The notes beneath the pieces are model-generated. The model made no database searches, had not been told where the DNA came from, and was given only the letters and a program-made list of their open reading frames with translations. A DNA stretch of 64,000 bases from Ryuthela nishihirai. Lineage: Eukaryota; Arthropoda; Arachnida; Araneae; Heptathelidae. Location of the stretch: positions 2,425,201 through 2,489,200 of the forward strand of contig JAWZYU010000057.1 of NCBI GenBank assembly GCA_038380435.1. The letters are read 5' to 3'. The translations under genes were made by a program, and so were the position numbers. This document shows positions 22,361 to 33,876 of the stretch, one piece after another (position 1 is the first letter of the stretch; the number at the start of each line of letters is the position of its first letter).

Positions 22361-22647
22361 GTGACCTGGCCGTTTAGCCCATTGTCTACAAAAAAAAATG
22401 CTGATCACCTGTAAAACTACCAACACTGAGCGCTATATGATATCATATGCATTTTATTCTATGCAATTCCAGTCAGATATTCAAATTGATTCTGTTTACA
22501 TTTAAAAGCATCCAGCTTACAAAGAGGTTAATTCGTATGCATCACAGTGTATTCCTGCTATTATATTCTCTAAAATTTGTTTCAGGATGTTTCTCAACTT
22601 TTAATAATAAATATATTCAGGGGACGCTAAACAGCTGTTATGAGATA

Positions 22648-23031
22648 GATGATAGCCTCCCGTCAAGGCCACCCAGCGTGTTCTTTAACGTAAAAAGTGT
22701 ACGGTACTTTTTTGCAAACCATGGGCTAAATGGCCATGCCACATGGACCCCGAAGGCTCAGAGAAGGTTGAGGGACGGTCCTCACTGGAACAGCTGTTGG
22801 GAGACATATGGTAGTCTCCCGTCAAGACCATCCAGCGTGTTCTTTATCGTGCACACGGGACCACGGCTTAACGTTCCATCCGACGGACGGCGGCCTTTCC
22901 AAGCCCATCGGTGTCCCCTACTGACCGTGGGCAGGGCGGGGAATTTTGCGGAGATAAATCTCAACGCTGACCCAGCTGCGACTCGAACCTGGGAACTACA
23001 GACTACGAGCCTGCCGCGCTACCGACTGAGT
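22648..23031 (-). mobile_element. Inverted SINE1 plus internal SINE1 piece, copy B
   Basis: This is the counterpart of 14369-14756. The head (A box complement TACCGACTGAG) is at the right end and the tail at the left. A long open frame over this SINE (22447-23034, plus) is a by-product of the repeat. Confidence 0.85.
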
Positions 23032-23244
23032 TAAACAACACGACAAAGATAAAAAAAAACAAAAATGATTGAAAAATTCTTTATATACTTATTTTCTTTA
23101 AAACCAAACCGGTAGGTTTTAATTTGAAAACTTCTAAGTTTATAAAATTAAAAATGTCTTAAAATTAATAAAAATGAAATAAAGACTTCAAGATTTTCAT
23201 GACTTGTTTGAAAACAACTCATTTGTATTCGGTTTTCACGTCTA

Positions 23245-23570
23245 AGAGACCTGGGTTCGAGTCCCGGGTAAGGCATGGTCGAATGTGTCGTTTTTCTGCT
23301 GAGGTCCTGCCATTCTCACAGACCTTCTATTATGGCATATAAACTGACAGCTTCCTGTCAGATCTCTGTGGCAAGCAGCTGCTTGACGGGGTATGTTTTT
23401 TTTCACGTCTGGAACCAATCTTCTATTTTTTTCATCTGTCTCATAACAGCTGTTCCATTCGGTCACCTTCCCGCAACCTAAACTGATCCTTCTGGTTCTT
23501 TATGACGTCGCCATTTAGACCCTTGTGTCCAAATAACTACCGTTCAGAGATAAAACAACCCAACCCAACG
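23245..23570 (+). mobile_element. Composite SINE2/SINE1, copy B
   Basis: This is the duplicate of 14966-15297, with the same fusion point between the SINE2 body and the SINE1-like 3' region. Confidence 0.7.
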
Positions 23571-25123
23571 CATATCTCCTATATGGCGTATTAAAGTAAT
23601 CAAAGGGGTCACCACCCTCACAGACGTTCGACTATGGCGGAGAAACTGACAGGCTCCTGTCAGATCGCTGTTGCAAGCAGCTGCTTGAGGGGGTGTTATT
23701 TTATTCCTTTATTATATTTATGAAGACATTTGCACTCTTTTCCCTAACACGTTAAGCCTCTTTGGATTAGGAAATAAAATAATCATTAGAGGTTAAATAT
23801 TTAGGGTATGAAATTACTCCTCGGCTAATCAGTTAATCCCTGTGTAGTCTGTAAAACAGAAATTCGTTAAATTATGTCGCTGTTATGGATATTTTTATAT
23901 TGTGAATATTGTATTCCAAGCCTATCGGTGTCCAGTACTGACCGTGGGAAGGGCGGGGAGCTTTGCGGAGATAAATCTCAACGCTGAGGATTCTTTATGA
24001 GTTCCGTACTTAAATAGAAATGGAAACCGAAACATATTTATCGCTCTGCCCAATGAAATGTAGATTATTCCGATCTCCCTTCCTATAAACTTGTTTCTGT
24101 TAGGGTTTCAGACTAAATAAACAGATATCGCTGCTGTTAAACATCTGAACTTGCGTTACTAATTAAATACTGCATCAGTTGAAGTAGTAAAATAAAATAG
24201 TTTTTCTAATGTCTGTTAATTATCAAGGGTATTGTTTTGTGTTTTAAAACCTATTATTGTTCGTAAATTTATCCGAATGAGATGATACGGAATTCAGCGT
24301 CATAACTTAGCGAGTTGCGGAGTTTCATTTACTGCCTGTCTCTGTCAGTCATAACTCTTTGGGGAAATCAATGTACACGCTCCAAATTTTCACAGAATGT
24401 TTCAGGTTAAAGTCCAGTTTGCAGTGCGAAATTTCATTTCGAAAGTCCAAATAAGTTGAACTCTATCAAAAAAAAAAATCACATTTCCCCTCACCCTAAA
24501 TTTATATTCCAACATACTATATGTGCTAATATTCAAATAGTGTTGATTAAAGTTTTGAAACATGAATGCATAAATAAAACTTATGTACTTAATTAAATTC
24601 ACACGTACGACAATTATTGCTAAATGAAATAAATTCCTCTAGGTGGCGTTAATTTTGTTTCTAATGAAGTATTTGCTTGTTACCGCCATTCCCAACGGTT
24701 GTTCGTGATCCTCTTCTACGATTGGTCAAATATTTTACAATGGCACGTGCAGGTAGATAGCTTCACACGTGTCGCCCTTAGTTACGATAGCAACCATATA
24801 TTCGCTTTGACTTCAGTGTCAAATTTTACTCTCAATTCATTTTTTCTTTTCCATAATATATTTTATTACGTATATTTAGAATAAAGTTCATAGACCACGT
24901 AAATTTTACCTACACAAGAATAGAACTACAGTTAGTAACGATTAATAGTAATATTATAATATTTCAGAAACGTTAATACTTGAAATATGCGAATGCAGTT
25001 TAATATCAAAGCCGGAAATTACATACCATTCCACTATAACGTTTCAGCTTAAATAACTGGGACTGATTAATTTAATTATCAAACTTTACTGGTTTTATTA
25101 ACAATCTGACACCGTGGAGACAG
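23571..25123. other. Duplicated spacer, copy B
   Basis: No gene is seen. It is the counterpart of 15298-16863, including a SINE2 tail (23615-23700) and a minus-strand SINE1 fragment (23925-23992). Confidence 0.6.
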
Positions 25124-25496
25124 GGCGGGGGTGGCTCAGTCGGTAGCGCGCTAGGCTCGTAATCTGTAGTGCCCAGGTTCGAGTCCCAGCTGGGTCAGCG
25201 TTGAGATTTTTCTCCGCAAAATTCCCCGCCCTGCCCACGGTCAGTAGGGCACACCGATGGGCTTGGAAATGCCGCCGTCCATCGGATGGGACGTTAAGCC
25301 GTGGCCCCGTGTGCGGGAGAGACATACCCTGTGCACGTTAAAGAACACGCTGGATGACCTAGACGGGAGGCTACCATCTGTCTCCCAACAGCTGTGCCAG
25401 TGGGTCCCCTCCCCCAACCTTCTCTGAGCCTTCTTCGGGGTCCATGTGACCTGGCCATTTAGCCCATGGTGTGCAAAAAAGTGCCGCTCAGAGGTA
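25124..25496 (+). mobile_element. SINE1 copy at the end of duplication B
   Basis: Head, body and 3' part are present. The tail stops at GCTCAGAGGTA, where it meets unrelated sequence, so this point marks the right edge of the duplication. Confidence 0.88.
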
Positions 25497-25984
25497 GGCA
25501 GGTCTTTTGCCTGCCTTCTGCATCGCGTTTTCTTTTTTCATTAGCGTTATGCACGTTGCCAGCGCGCCTAGAAGAAAACTGAAAAATGTCGACGCTACTA
25601 CGTACGTTTCACTTCAACAGATTTCATTAACTGTATACTGTTTGAAAGTAATCGTAATAATTCTTTGCTGACGTCTGAAAATAACATTGTTGATTTAATT
25701 GTTTTCCAACTTCGAAGGAAGTGACACCTCTCCATATCCGCAACAAAGTTTTGTTTCTTTAAGCTTCCTTTCTCTTCTCATTTCTCGTACCTGGCCGAAG
25801 CCATTTAGTGAATATTATAGGAACGAATATTATCCAACATAACGTAGCAGTGGGGATCGCCATCAAATAACCAAAGATAATCGAATAACGAAAACTTTCC
25901 TTGCCTAGACTTGTTAAAGGATAAAATATCCCACGTGTACCGTGTAAGAGCTACGTATTGCCATAAATGAGCAAACTAAAATAT
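25497..25984. other. Unassigned single-copy sequence
   Basis: I see no gene, repeat family or RNA. The base composition is slightly less AT-rich at 25500-25620. Confidence 0.4.
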
Positions 25985-28500
25985 GTGTGCGCCTTAATAA
26001 TAAGAAATTGGAGAAAACACAGAGATGACGTCAGCAACGCGGTTCCGGTTACTTTACAGCATAATTTCTATAATGTGAAGAGGAAAAGCATTTTCAGTGT
26101 CTCGTGAAAGCCATACAACAAAACTATATTTTGAAATCACAGTTTATTATTCAGTTCAATACATTTTCCAAAACATATTTTCTCCTGAGGTCACTCACAA
26201 TACCTATCTGATGGACGAAATAAAAGGTGACATTGGCATAATACCTTAGTAGCAAAATATCTTATTCGATATCATTTGCATTAGATATCTCTCACACCTG
26301 TACGACCTACGTGTAATATCGAATATAAAAACGTTGGTCGCCGTTATACATAAATCACGAACGCTGGAATATTTAACACGCAAAAAACAAAATATTAAAA
26401 GCAAAGTTGACACGAAACTTCAAATCACGTTTAGATTTCAGTTTTACTCTTAATAAAATAATTAGTGTATTGCACCGGATATTTATTTTGCATCTTGGCA
26501 TTTGTAAAATTATCCTATCGATCTTAACTCTAAAAACGCAAATAACGTAGTTCAAAAAACGCCATTTCCATAGCTACAATTAATGGGAACCCTATTTCGT
26601 GTCAACACAAATATTTCGTAGTCAATTCCTATTTATAGAAATATAATTGCAACTGTTTAATTCATCTCTCAATAAATAAGTTTTACCCACCATTCACTCT
26701 AGAACGAAATATTTATTCACCGTAAACGTAATTTTTAAACACCGCAAATGTTCGGCAAAACCCTTTAGGTGCGATGCCAATCCATTCCTAATTTTCTATC
26801 TTATTACACCACGACGTGCACATAACTTTTAATTTTCATTTCTGGGCCAAAACAATAATATTAATCTTGAGATTACTCGCAAAAACCTAATTTTTACCGA
26901 AAACGACTTTTCAAAAACCGGAATTTACAAAGCTTTAACAGTTCGTAAACGTATAAATGGTTGCTGCCTAGGTAAGCAACCATTTTTTATGATTAAGTAA
27001 AGCATTTCTAAAACTTTAACTGCGTGTAATATATTATAAAAAATCTGCTGGCAACACAAACGAAACAGTACTGCTGACGTCATCTCGGTGTTTTTCCTAC
27101 TTTATCGTTTAACCCGTATTCACAGGCAGCACTAATTTTAGGAGTTGACTTATTTCTCATAATCCGCCATTTTCTCATGCCGTCATTTTCCTATTTTAAC
27201 TTCCACTTTTTTACGAGATAAGTAGCATTTATATAATAAAAAATGTGTTTAAATTAATAAAAATAAAATTAATACTTAAAGATTTTCATATCTATTTTTT
27301 CATATGCACTGTAATATTTTTTAAAGGTTTTAAGGCATCGGAATAAGTGAATTCAGTAAAATTGGTGCGGCATGTGAATAAGGGTTAGAAATAAAGTAGG
27401 TAAAACAGCAAGATGACGTCAGCAGTACTCTTTCCTTGTGTTGCCAGTACATTTTGTATTTTAGATGCATATTCAAGTTTTACAAATGCTTTTGTAAATC
27501 ATAATATTGCTACTTTAGTGGAACGAATATCTGCAAAGTGAAATATTTCGATGTACCTGTTTCGTAATAAATATTTTTCTAGAGAAAATTGAAAATGCGT
27601 GTGTAAGGTACGTAGAGGTGCAGACGAAACATTGCGAAGCCGTAGTAAAAGTTGGAAGTTTCGTATTGCAAGCTATTTTTTCTGTGTGATGAGAATCCAC
27701 GGGAAGATTTGTCTTACTTTACTACCATCCACAGTGGGAAGGAGGTAGAGGGTATAAACAATTTTTTTATTAAATATATTTCGGGTGAGATTCTAGAGAT
27801 GGACTGCGATATTGCAGGGGTTTTTAGTTCGTAGCAGCCATTCATATGATTACCCATCGTTAAAGCTTTGAAAATTCCGGTATTTGAAAATTCATTTTGG
27901 GTAAAAACTTTTTTTTTTTGGAATAATAATATCAAGATTAATATTTCTGTTGTGGCTGACAAATCAAAATTAACACTTATGTGCACGTCATGGTATAATA
28001 AGATAGAAAATTAGGAATGGAATTGCATGGCACCATAAACGTTTTCTTCAATGTTTCAAGTGTTTAAAAAAAATGCTCTTGATGCTAAAGGTAGACTATG
28101 TCAATAAATATTCCGATTTAGAGTGATTGGTGGGGTAATTTTAACGAGATTTAGATATCTTGTGTAGGTGTTACAGATGTGAAATGCAAATGATATTGTA
28201 TAAGTTCTTGAGATGGGTCTGTTATTTTGCTACTGAGGTATTACGGAAATGTTTCCGATTTTTTGATCATTGACCTACGTGTTGCGATTGACCTCAGGAG
28301 AAAAAATGTATTCAGATGAATATTGGAATATGAATGTTTCTTTCGATATATATTATTCTTGTATGGCGTTCATGACACATTAGAATTGCTTTTTCGATAC
28401 ATGCATACCATAGGATTTATCTCTGGAAGCAGCCGAAACCGCGTTGATGACGTCACCTCTGTGTTTTATACAATTCATTAATAACGCGGAAGTAATTTTA
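25985..28500. mobile_element. Foldback-like palindromic element (2.5 kb)
   Basis: The arms 25985-27235 and 27255-28500 are reverse complements around an axis near 27245. The coordinate sum stays at about 54480-54500 along the whole length. Paired landmarks are TGACGTCA at 26026-26033 with 28448-28455, TGACGTCA at 27075-27082 with 27414-27421, the ATTTTGCTACTNAGGTATTA blocks at about 26245 and 28228, and CTCAGGAGAAAA at about 26180 and 28290. Pairing is imperfect, so the element is old. The termini carry AAAACACAGAGNTGACGTCA. Its small frames are not convincing. A one-arm relative lies at 17640-18385. It could instead be two head-to-head copies of a shorter element. Confidence 0.75.
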
Positions 28501-28609
28501 TGGTAAGTAGCCATGTAATATTTAAGAATTCTTTATATATTTATTATCTTTAAAACCAAAGTGGTAGATTTTAATTTGAAAAAAAAAAAAAAACTTTACG
28601 TTAAACACC

Positions 28610-29812
28610 CCATTGGCTCTATGGGGAAATTTCAGAAGCTTTTCGATCGTAACTTCTCTGTGGACGTTTCCTAAGCGGTTTCTTTTCTTCCTGAGGGACA
28701 CTTTGGCTGGAATTGGGGGACCTTTTTTAAAAACGGGGCTGAATTTTATGGGATCTGGGGTAGGGTTTTTGGGCGATTCTAGTCGAGTTTTGGGGTTGTT
28801 TAGCATTTGTGGTCTATGGCGTCACTTCCGGTTTCTTTGGGGTCACCTCGGGGTCTCCTGGGACTTTTCGGGGCGTTTCATGATACTTCGGAACGACTGA
28901 ACCCAGTGGGGGGGATTAGGGGTTTCTCTCTGGGTCATTTCCGGTGTCCTTTGACGCGGGGGCGTGTCTCCTTGGTTTTCGACTCTTTCTGAATACTTTT
29001 TTTATGCGACTTTAATATCTATATATCTTCGAACTCGGGAAACTTGTATGGTACTTCAATCCATTGAATGGCTTTGTTGCCAGATTCCGTGTCAATCTTT
29101 TTTCCCCCGGAGGAATGCAAATTTTAGAATTTCGGGATTTCCACATTATCAACGGGGAGCGAGTGTCTTTTTATATGGATCTACCTTTTCACAGCTTCTC
29201 TCCACCCTAATTTGGTGATTTATGGCATTTCGTTTCAAGTCGTTTGGTGCTTTCTGTGCTAAAAGATCATTTTTGAGTGATATTTATATGGCCTCTCTTC
29301 GTGGCTTATTTACCAACCTTATCGCACATGTCTCCCCATAATCCGACTCGGAGGACTTTGGTATCGTTAGATTCTGTTTTGGATCGACGGGGTTTTGACT
29401 CCAGACATCGATGTGGGGTTCTACCTAGACTTTACAGCTTGTTTCTACTGTAATTAGGTGATTTACGACTGTTTTTTTCCTTCCCGGTTTTTCATTTCTT
29501 CTGCAAGAACACGTCGGAAGGCATTGACGGGCCTCGTCCTCCTTCTGAATGAACCCCCGGGCTCCTTGTTTAAGTTAGCCCACTGTTGGCCAAAGAAGTG
29601 CCGCTCAGAGGTAAAACAACTCATCCTCGGAGTGAAATAATGATCACTGTTCTTTAGTAGCTTAGAAAATACAGAAAATACTTAGAAAACACTTAACCCT
29701 TCACATTTTTGAATTTATTTAAAAGATTTCTCGGAGAAATAAAATATACACACTAATTTATTAAGTTCGTTCCTTTAAAGGGTGTGATAGGAATGCCCCC
29801 TCCTATATATAT
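28610..29812. repeat. Left arm of the 8.4-kb inverted repeat, unique part
   Basis: This pairs with 35804-36998 (coordinate sum about 65608). Bases 28610-29000 form a G-run-rich strand with many GGG or GGGG runs at short spacing. Bases 29505-29640 contain a diverged SINE1 3' part (AAGAAGTGCCGCTCAGAGGT). Hydrophobic short frames (28613-28900, 28964-29218) exist in both arms but have no recognisable domain. Confidence 0.88.
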
Positions 29813-31195
29813 ATCCGAACACTATAGTTGATTTGAGGAAAAGTATCTGGGAACGACGTTTTTAGAAATTAGGGATCTGGCAACCTTAGTGTACAGTCGC
29901 TCACACAAATATTGGAACACTACAGTTGATTTCAGGAGTGTATCTGGCAACGAGGTTTTTAGAAATTAGGGATCTGGTAACCTTCGTGTACCGTCGCTCA
30001 AACAAATATTCGAACACTATATTTCAAAAAGAGTATCTGGCAAAGAAGTTTTTAGAAATTAGGGATCTGGCAACCTTCGTGTACAGCCGCTCAAACAAAT
30101 ATTCGAACACTATAGTTGATTTGAGAAGGAGTATATGGCAACGACGTTTTTAGATACAGGGATCTGGCAAGCTTCGTGTACAGTCGTTCAAACAAATATT
30201 CGAAAACCATATTTCAGAAAGAGTATCTGGCAACGACATTTTTACAAATTAGTCATTTGAGCAACCTTCGTCTACTTTCGCTCAAACAAATATTCGAACA
30301 CTATATTTCAGAAAGAGCATCTGGCAACGACGTTTTTAGAAATCAGGGATCTGGCAACCTTCGTATACAGTCGCTCAAACAAATATTCGAACACTATAGT
30401 TGATTTCAGAAAAAGTATCTGGCAACCTCCGTGTACAGTCGCTCAAACAAATATTCGAACGCTATAGTTGATTTGTGAAAGAGTATCTGGGAACGACGTT
30501 TTTAGAAATCAGGGAGCCGGCAAACTTCGTGTACAGTCGTTCAAACATATATTCGAAAACTATATTTTAGAAAGAGTATCTGGCAACTATGTTTTTAGAA
30601 ATTAGGGATCTGACAACTTTCGTCTACAGTCGTTCAAAGAAATATTCGAACACTATATTTCAGAAAGAGTATCTGGCAACGACGTTTTTAGGAATCAGTA
30701 ATCTGGCAACCTTCGTGTACAGTCGCTCAAACAAATATTCGAACAATATATTTCAGATAGAGTATCTGGCAACGACGTTTTTAGAAATCAGGGATGTGGC
30801 AACCTTCGTCTACAGTCGCTCAAACAAATATTCCAACAATATATTTCAGAAAGAGTATCTGGCAACGACGTTTTTAGAAATCAGGGATCTGGCAACCTTC
30901 GTCTACAGTCGCTCAAACAAATATTCGAACACTATATTTCAGAAAGAGTACCTGGCAACGACGTTTTTAGAAAACAGGAATCTGTCAACCTCCGTGTACA
31001 GTCGCTTAAACAAATATTCGAACAATATATTTCAGAAAGAGTATCTGTCAACGAAGTTTTTAGAAATCAGGGATCTGGCAACTTTCGTCTACAGTCGCTC
31101 AAACAAATATTCGAACACTATATTTCTGAAAGAGTATCTGGCAACGCCGTTTTTAGAAATCAGGGATCTGGCAACCTTCGTGTACTGTATACGAA
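29813..31195 (+). repeat. Long array of the ~93-bp satellite, forward
   Basis: About 14 monomers were counted from the recurring TCGCTCAAACAAATATTCGA, at positions such as 30088, 30371, 30725, 30910 and 31097. Each monomer reads ATCTGGCAACGACGTTTTTA, then AATCAGGGATCTGGCAACC, TTCGTGTACAGTCGCTCAAA and CAAATATTCGAACACTATAT. Most spacings are 92-94 bases; some monomers carry an extra GTTGATT or a deletion. Because 93 is a multiple of three, two frames stay open through several monomers. I do not regard that as coding. Confidence 0.92.
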
Positions 31196-31292
31196 GGTTT
31201 TCAGATCACTAATTTCTAAAAAAAAATCGTTGCCGGATATTTTTTCTCTATTCTGTAATCAACCATAGTGTTCGGATATTTTTTTGAGTGAG

Positions 31293-31465
31293 TGTACACA
31301 TTAAACAAAACGCTGGATCGTTTGATAAGAGACTACCATCTGTCACCCAACAGTTGTCCAGTGGGTCTCTTTTCCCCAAACTTCTTTGAGATCTCGGTGT
31401 GCTTGTGACCTGGCCATTTAGACCCTTGTGTACAAAACATGTCGTCACAGGTAAAACAACCTTTG
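31293..31465 (+). mobile_element. SINE1 3'-half fragment
   Basis: It starts inside the body (ACGCTGGATCG) and runs to GTCACAGGTAAAACAACC. It is diverged, with several small deletions. The copy in D2 is 39215-39390. Confidence 0.75.
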
Positions 31466-33239
31466 GTTGTTTAACTATTATTCATTTTTAATCTCTATTT
31501 TATAAATATAAATTATTTTTCTAGTTAAGGATTTTTTTACCTCTTATTTACTAAAATGATCCAAACGATTGCTCTCTATGATATGACGCAGATGTTCAGA
31601 ATATTCTTAATAGAAAAGCTTTTTTAAACTCATGTAAATAAAAAAAAATTCTTTAAAGCCCCCTTTAAACATTCAAGCTGTGGGCAATCACTGAATTCAT
31701 CAGTATTTTGATCTGTAAGGGCAATTATTTTCAAATGATCAGACGAAAGAATGACTTTTGGAATAAAATAAATGAATTTTCGTCTTCATAATTTGTTGGC
31801 GAGATCTGGCAACGAAAACAGACTTTTCTAAACGATATACAGGTAGTTGAGCTTCTATAGAGTTTTAATGTAAAATCAAGTCATTGGTGTACAGATGGAA
31901 ACTAGTTTTAAATCCTTCTGTAATTACTTATTATTATTCAATTACATTAACATTATAATTTATATTCTGTTAGAATTAGCTATTAATGGTTTTCATCATA
32001 AATTGGCACCTAATCATTTATTGAAAAAAAAGTCGTGAAACGGTTTATTTATTAATAATTTTAAAAATTAATAATATTTACTCTTTGGCCTATTTCAAGT
32101 GATTTCTCTGCTTGTTTTACTTATAGAAGTTGTTTCAACAAAAAAATTTCAAATGATCAAGTATTAAAATCATGCTATCATTCTTGCAGTGTGAAATTTA
32201 ATTTAATTTTTTTCTTGAATTATCAATATCTCTAGTTTCGTGTACAGGTATTATACCTGTCCCCTAGGGTTAAGTTATTTTCTTAGCCCTAGGGCCATTT
32301 ATCCCATTCTCTGCAATAAAACCGATCAGACGAAACTTTTCAAATAAAATTAATGAATTATCGTCTGCATAGCATGTTAGCGAGATCTGGCAACGAAAAC
32401 AGAGTTTGCTAAATAATGTAGAAGTAGCAGATTAACTTGTAATGTCAATTCGAACGCACTTTTCAAAATTTTGCCTCGAAATATGTATAATGGAAAAGTT
32501 TTAAATGTTATTTTGGAATAATTAACCTTCTGCAATAAATTCCATAGATTTTAAGAGTATCCCTCTACCTGTCTAGAAGTATTGAAACGCCTTCTTCGTT
32601 CCTACAATAAACATTTGCATTTAGAAATTGAAATGAATTAATGCACTGAATAAAAATAATAATGGATTTGAAAAACACTCTAACTATAAGGTGACCCAAT
32701 GTGAGATTGCGAGAAAAACGCTGCTATTTATGAATAAAACTTTCTACCTCATCTCTGAAGCTGAGAAACCGAAATCAATATCTGGTTCTTATTGCGAAAA
32801 TGTATTTCTTATAAAACTGTGAAACTATACTATGCATGAAATTGAAGAAAAATATTCGGAAAGTATTTAAAAAGTATATCAATCCTTTGCGGAGTGTTAT
32901 ATAAAAAAGAAAAGAGTGAAATTCTCATGAAAAAGCTCTGGAATTGTTTAAAAGGGATGTGAAAACCCTTACATTGCTCTGCCCTGTAGGCATCCATGTT
33001 TTTAAAGACATGAAGAATGCAATATCCTTATAACAGCAGAATAACCGTAGTCGAAAAATAAATAATAAATTGATTTATTTCATGGCTAGACTTGGTGACT
33101 GTTTGACCCAGATTACCCATAGGTTAACATGTGAAAAGTTCAAGTGAGGAGACCCATAGAGAAAGCATGGTGCCATCTGAGGGGTGGAAAAAAAAAATTG
33201 AGTGTGGACTCATGTGATCCCTTAAGGTTTGAAATAATT

Positions 33240-33560
33240 GGTTGTAATAAATTATGTTAATGAGGTGTATCTTCTGATTGGCTGTTTTCGTATCACGTGA
33301 TAAGGCTGTCCTTATATGGCATATTGGTGTACATGTCAAATGAATGTGCAGTAGTTATGTGTGACGTCATAGGTTTGCGCAGATTGAATACACTGTAGTA
33401 TTCTAACGGAGTATAAATTAGGATAACTATATCCTTAAGGTTTGAACTGATTGGCTACTTATGTATGACGTCATCGATCTGTCCTTATATGGCAATTCAT
33501 GTGTAGACGTCCTAGGTACGTGCAGATCTCATGTGCAATGTACTTCGTAGGCCAGAGAGT
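33240..33560 (+). promoter_or_regulatory. Promoter-like motif cluster in D1
   Basis: Two tandem imperfect repeats of about 150-170 bases each carry ATTGGC (inverted CCAAT), a CRE palindrome TGACGTCA (33362-33369 and 33466-33473) and a perfect CArG box CCTTATATGG (33310-33319 and 33483-33492). An E-box CACGTG lies at 33294-33299, and TATATATAAG further on at about 33752. These are binding-site consensus matches only. No transcript start or downstream gene is visible. The cluster is preserved in D2 at 44760-45160. Confidence 0.45.
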
Positions 33561-33876
33561 GTAGAACAGAGGTGAAATTAAGTATCCAATCGAATCCGTT
33601 GACATCTTAAGATTTAAATGTGATTGGATCTCGGTGACCTCTAACGGACGACCCCTGGTCAGATTTTTTGCGTTTCCAGATTCCTTAATATTGACGACGA
33701 AACTTTGAAAATATTAGCTGGCGCTAATTTATAAAGGCTCCAATTACCTACTATATATAAGCAAATTGCCTGTTAGGTGGATTTGCAAACCTTTCCCACG
33801 ACCCGCGTTTTGTTCTCTGCCCCAAGGCGGAAACAGCCGGAATTTGTCGTGTTTGGGGGGTAGAGGGGAGGACTCT

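Larger units (their letters stand above)
21436..25496 (+). repeat. 4-kb direct duplication, copy B
   Basis: This is the partner of 13237-17246. Here the block follows directly after element copy 3, as the shorter version (11660-13117) follows copy 2. The ancestral arrangement was therefore probably TIR element, then satellite array, then SINE, then spacer. Confidence 0.9.
31196..33872 (+). repeat. Core of the inverted repeat; direct repeat copy D1
   Basis: This recurs at 39113-45415 once the LINE there is removed. It starts with one inverted satellite monomer (31196-31290) and a SINE1 fragment (31293-31465), then AT-rich sequence. An internal repeat pair shares GAGATCTGGCAACGAAAACA (31800 and 32383). 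At 33240-33560 is a motif cluster listed separately. No protein gene is recognisable. Confidence 0.88.

Noticed and set aside
22447..23034. 195-codon open frame
   Set aside because: It runs antisense through a minus-strand SINE1 and its spacer; similar frames appear in every SINE1 copy.
28613..28900. 95-codon hydrophobic frame in the inverted-repeat arm
   Set aside because: The opposite arm keeps only a shifted, changed version. It reflects G/T-rich composition.
30589..31212. 207-codon open frame over the satellite array (and 210 codons at 38585-39217, 149 codons at 34823-35272 minus)
   Set aside because: The period of 93 is a multiple of three, and two frames are open in the same monomers. 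There is no start context and no known domain.
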